From NCBI GenBank assembly GCA_963786195.1, contig CAWAYH010000005.1:124001-188000 (forward strand): a DNA stretch of 64,000 bases. The letters run 5' to 3'. Within the stretch, counting starts at the first letter, position 1. Every line of letters begins with the position of its first letter. The position numbers were made by a program, and so were the translations under genes. The stretch comes from CAWAYH01 sp963786195. Lineage in GTDB: Bacteria; Acidobacteriota; Vicinamibacteria; Vicinamibacterales; 2-12-FULL-66-21. The notes beneath the pieces are model-generated. The model saw only the letters and a program-made list of their open reading frames with translations. It was not told where the DNA came from and made no database searches. This document shows, piece after piece, positions 61,217 through 64,000 of this stretch.

Positions 61217-62432
61217 CGCGCCGCATCGGTTGCCGCTTCCAGTACGTCAACGAGCGCCAGAGCCACTCAGCCGGCCCGAAGCGATAACGTCCGAGCCAGA
61301 TTGGACTCACGACGAGCTGGAACATCCAGATCGCGACGACGACGAGCAGTTGCTGCGCATAGTCCACGCGACCGGCGAATCCCAGACCCCAGCCGAGAAA
61401 TATCATCGACGTGATGACGCTGTGAAAGAGGTAGTTCGAGAACGCCATCTGTCCCACGGCTGCGAGCGACCGGCGGACCGTGCCCAGTACGCCCCGCTTG
61501 ACCACGAGAATCAACAGCGCCGCGTAGCCCACGGAGGCGAGGACCGCACCGACGTAGTTCCACACGTCGGCGGACGTCCGCCCGGGCATGTCGAAGTGGA
61601 CGCGCTCGAGTGCAACCGTGCCGTACCACGCGAGCGCCAGACCGATGGGAATGAACGTCCCTGCGATCGCCGCGTACTCGCGAGCCGGACGGCGGCCGTC
61701 GAGGAAACCCCACTTGAGCAGGGCCATACCCAGAAGCATCATGCCCCCGCAGCGCCAGAAGAAGAAGAGAGCAAAGATCAACGTTTCGCCCATCAACACG
61801 AACGGGGCGCGATGGACGACAACGTCGATGTAGCTTCCAGACATGCGAGCGAGCTGCTGGTTCGCCTGCTCTCGCGTGGGCATCCACGTCTCGGCTTCGC
61901 GCGCGCGATCGGCCTCCGACATCGCCTCCCACGCCCGCCCGTGCCCGATCGTCAGCAACGCGCCGATGAGGAGCATCAAGACTGCGCCCGCCATGAGAAC
62001 GCGGGCAGAACGTCGGCGCACCCACCACAGGAGAAGCATGCCGCACAGGGCGTAAGGTACGAGGATGTCGCCATCCCAGATCAGGTAGGCGTGCACCAGT
62101 CCGATGACTAACAACCAGAACATCCGTCGGAACCAGAGCGCGCGCGGAGGCTCGCCTGTTTCGGTGGGCTTGGCTGCATACAGCAGCGCCCCGGCGCCGA
62201 AGAGCATCGAGAACAGGCCCATCATCTTGAGGTCGAAGACGACGCTGGTGAAGATGTAGGCTGCGCGACTCGCGCCCGTGTAGTCGAACAGGGCGTAGGG
62301 GTACATGTACGCGCTGAACGGCGCGGCCATCCCCCGGATGTTCATGGCCAGGATGCCCAGGAGTGCGAACCCGCGGAGCACGTCGAGGGTCTCGAGCCGG
62401 TCGCGCGCCGGGACGGGCGCCGGGCTGGACAT
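61191..62432 (-). CDS. DUF418 family membrane protein
   Basis: 413 residues. DUF418 signature RLETLDVLRGFALLGILAMN and C-terminal FGPAEWLWRSLTYWK. Helices include FRRMFWLLVIGLVHAYLIWD, ILVPYALCGMLLLWWV, ARVLMAGAVLMLLIGALLTI and LLVVVAIWMFQLVVSPIWLG. It has the same architecture as 8788-10017 but differs in sequence, so it is not a recent duplicate. Function unestablished. Confidence 0.9.
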   Translation of the reverse strand: MSSPAPVPARDRLETLDVLRGFALLGILAMNIRGMAAPFSAYMYPYALFDYTGASRAAYIFTSVVFDLKMMGLFSMLFGAGALLYAAKPTETGEPPRALWFRRMFWLLVIGLVHAYLIWDGDILVPYALCGMLLLWWVRRRSARVLMAGAVLMLLIGALLTIGHGRAWEAMSEADRAREAETWMPTREQANQQLARMSGSYIDVVVHRAPFVLMGETLIFALFFFWRCGGMMLLGMALLKWGFLDGRRPAREYAAIAGTFIPIGLALAWYGTVALERVHFDMPGRTSADVWNYVGAVLASVGYAALLILVVKRGVLGTVRRSLAAVGQMAFSNYLFHSVITSMIFLGWGLGFAGRVDYAQQLLVVVAIWMFQLVVSPIWLGRYRFGPAEWLWRSLTYWKRQPMRRVSSTGLYA

Positions 62433-62532
62433 GCGGGGAGTCTACTCGAAACGACCCCCGGCAGGGGAGTGAGACGCCGATCGTCGCCCCGACTCGAACG
62501 ATCGCGCAAGTAGTGGTAGGGTGTCTCCTGCC

Positions 62533-64000
62533 ATGTCTTCTGTCGTGTCGCACGCGGTGCAGGCGTGGAGGGGCGGTCGCGCCGTCGCGGTCCTCGCGAC
62601 CATCGCGCTGGCGGTCGGCATTGGATCGGCCACCGCTATCTACACCGTCGTCAACGGCGTGATGTTGAAGCCACTGCCGTACGGCGACGGCGAGCGCTTC
62701 GTCGCGCTGTTCGGCGCCCGCTTCAGCGAGCCGGAGCAGCGATCCGCGCACCCGTTTCCCGATCTGATCGAATACCAGCAGCGGACGCGGTCCTTCGACG
62801 TGTTCGGCTGGTTCCGCCCGGGGAGCTTCACCCTGATCGTCGCGGGGCAGCCGCCGCAGCACGTCGATGGTGCCGCGGTGACGCCGTCCCTGGCGCGCAA
62901 TCTGGGCGTCAACCCCGTGATCGGGCAGTGGTTCGACAACGATCAGGGGGCCGTGATTTCCAGCGCGCTCTGGCGGCGCCTCGGCGCCGATCCGGGCATC
63001 ATCGGGAAGGCTCTGACGGTCGATGGCCGGACGTTCGTCGTCACTGGCGTGATGCCGCCCGCGTTTCGCCTGCCCGTGCCGAGTCCCGGTCTCGAAGGTT
63101 TTCGGAGCGACGTCTGGATGCCGCTCGATCCCCTTGGCCGCGGAATGAACCCCACCTGGGGCGCGTATTTCAGTTACGCACGCCGCAAACCCGGTGTGAC
63201 GCTCGGCCAGGCTGAGGCGGACGTGAAGCGCGTCGCGGCGGAGATCGCGGCGCTCAACGCTGCTTCACATCCGTCGTACACCGCGCGGCTCGACGATCTG
63301 CGCGAGTCCGTCCTTCTCACCATCAAGCCGACGCTGATGCTGCTCATCGGGGCGGCGGGGCTGCTGCTGCTGATCACGTGTGCCGATGTCGCCGGGCTGC
63401 TGCTCGCGCGGTCGGTCGCACGGGCCCGCGAAACCGCGGTCCGGCTCGCCATCGGCGCCTCGCATCGTCAGCTCGCCTTTCAATATCTGATGGAAGGGTT
63501 GATCGTGTCGCTCGGCGGCGCGGCGGCCGGCGTCGCGGTCAGCGTCCTGCTCGTGCGTACCGTCGTCGCCATCGCGTCGGCGTTCATCCCGCGCGCGGAC
63601 GAGATCGCGATCGACTGGAGCGTGCTGCTCTTTGCGATCGTCGTCGCGTGCGCGACCGGTGCCCTGGCCAGCCTCGCGCCGCTCTGGCAGGCCACCCGCA
63701 CGGCGCCTGCGGACGTCCTTGGCGATGGCGTCCGCACGACCGCCAGCGCGCGGAGCCGCCGGGTGTCGCGCGCCCTCGTCGTTGCCGAGATTGCGCTCGC
63801 GTTCACGCTGCTTGCGTCGAGCGCCGTCCTCCTGGTTCACCTCCGCAACCTCACGAGGGTGTCTCCAGGATTCAACGCGAATGACCTGCTGACGTTCGCG
63901 CTCACCCCGTCACAGGTGCCTGCACACGACGCCAGCCGGTTTCAGCAGGAAGCGAGACTCGTGTCGGCGCTGGAAGGCATTCCCGGCGTGACGAGCGCCG
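62533..64000 (+). CDS. ADOP-type FtsX/MacB ABC permease, C-terminus cut by window end
   Basis: About 489 codons without a frameshift from ATG 62533. MSSVVSHAVQAWRGGRAVAV leads to the first helix VLATIALAVGIGSATAIYTV. The MacB-type core follows (VALFGARFSEPEQRSAHPFP, then GVNPVIGQWFDNDQGAVISS and LWRRLGADPGIIGKALTVDG). FtsX unit one is LLLITCADVAGLLLARSVAR, then RETAVRLAIGASHRQLAFQY. The second repeat begins ALVVAEIALAFTLLASSAVL. The long N-terminal leader of PadR-linked members is absent. The remaining roughly 300 residues lie outside the window. Confidence 0.9.
   Translation, partial: MSSVVSHAVQAWRGGRAVAVLATIALAVGIGSATAIYTVVNGVMLKPLPYGDGERFVALFGARFSEPEQRSAHPFPDLIEYQQRTRSFDVFGWFRPGSFTLIVAGQPPQHVDGAAVTPSLARNLGVNPVIGQWFDNDQGAVISSALWRRLGADPGIIGKALTVDGRTFVVTGVMPPAFRLPVPSPGLEGFRSDVWMPLDPLGRGMNPTWGAYFSYARRKPGVTLGQAEADVKRVAAEIAALNAASHPSYTARLDDLRESVLLTIKPTLMLLIGAAGLLLLITCADVAGLLLARSVARARETAVRLAIGASHRQLAFQYLMEGLIVSLGGAAAGVAVSVLLVRTVVAIASAFIPRADEIAIDWSVLLFAIVVACATGALASLAPLWQATRTAPADVLGDGVRTTASARSRRVSRALVVAEIALAFTLLASSAVLLVHLRNLTRVSPGFNANDLLTFALTPSQVPAHDASRFQQEARLVSALEGIPGVTSA

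Noticed and set aside
1..64000. tRNA, rRNA, riboswitch or replication origin
   Set aside because: Read on both strands by eye, no cloverleaf with GTTCRANNC arm, rRNA core, known riboswitch core or DnaA-box cluster was recognised. Small RNAs cannot be excluded this way.

Overview
The window is GC-rich DNA whose gene content points to Acidobacteriota, most likely the Vicinamibacteria. The pointers are several long FtsX/MacB-type ABC permeases of the acidobacterial ADOP kind (one paired with PadR), Ser/Thr kinases fused to TPR domains, WD40-like PD40 proteins, DUF1080, DUF418, DinB and creatininase-family genes, and many small palindromic dispersed repeats. This placement is an inference from gene families; there is no rRNA or other marker here. 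No tRNA, rRNA, CRISPR array or prophage was seen. At least 20 genes are interrupted by one- or two-base frameshifts, several in runs of G or C, so the sequence probably comes from an imperfect (metagenome-type) assembly. Most such genes are annotated across the shift as one gene.

Layout. 1-1.4 kb: a PQQ-dependent dehydrogenase cut by the window edge. 1.5-4.8 kb: a fasciclin (FAS1) protein divergent from an ECF sigma / RskA-type anti-sigma pair, with matching promoter candidates on both sides, followed by a membrane protein. 5-5.7 kb: an AbrB/PIN toxin-antitoxin pair. 5.7-11.1 kb: secreted or unknown proteins, an alpha/beta hydrolase, a DUF418 protein and an exported HpcH/HpaI-type aldolase. 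11.1-16.5 kb: an ADOP permease with its PadR regulator, a creatininase-like gene and a winged-helix/TPR regulator. 16.6-21.7 kb: a lipoprotein, DUF1579, a second ADOP permease, a beta-rich protein and a methyltransferase. 22-31 kb: hydrolase, degraded PD40 gene, RcnB-like protein, class B3 metallo-beta-lactamase, an NTF2-like protein, a GT-C-type membrane protein, a divergent DinB/WYL pair and an RNase Z-like hydrolase, punctuated by MITE-like repeats. 31-41 kb: an SLC13-type transporter, a kinase with kinesin-light-chain-like TPRs, a PD40 protein, a NIPSNAP/SnoaL fusion and a kinase-TolB-TPR protein. 41-44.6 kb: AraC regulator, hydrolase, Tat-exported MBL-fold protein and DUF1080 protein.

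44.8-51.3 kb is the most distinctive part: a tandem array of five full-length and two truncated genes for secreted right-handed beta-helix proteins. Members 2-6 have related leader sequences, and hairpin terminators separate the units. A sulfotransferase-like/GT2/coiled-coil fusion follows directly. 53-64 kb carries a multicopper oxidase with an unusual ligand order, a hydrolase-TPR protein, a pseudokinase next to its intact kinase paralogue, a second DUF418 protein and a third ADOP permease cut by the window end.

The general picture is a free-living bacterium with heavy investment in secreted and envelope proteins, efflux-type permeases and one- or two-gene signalling modules (sigma/anti-sigma, PadR, WYL, AraC, kinase-TPR). 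Palindromic repeats sit at gene boundaries: one family immediately before start codons, others at or next to TAG stop codons.
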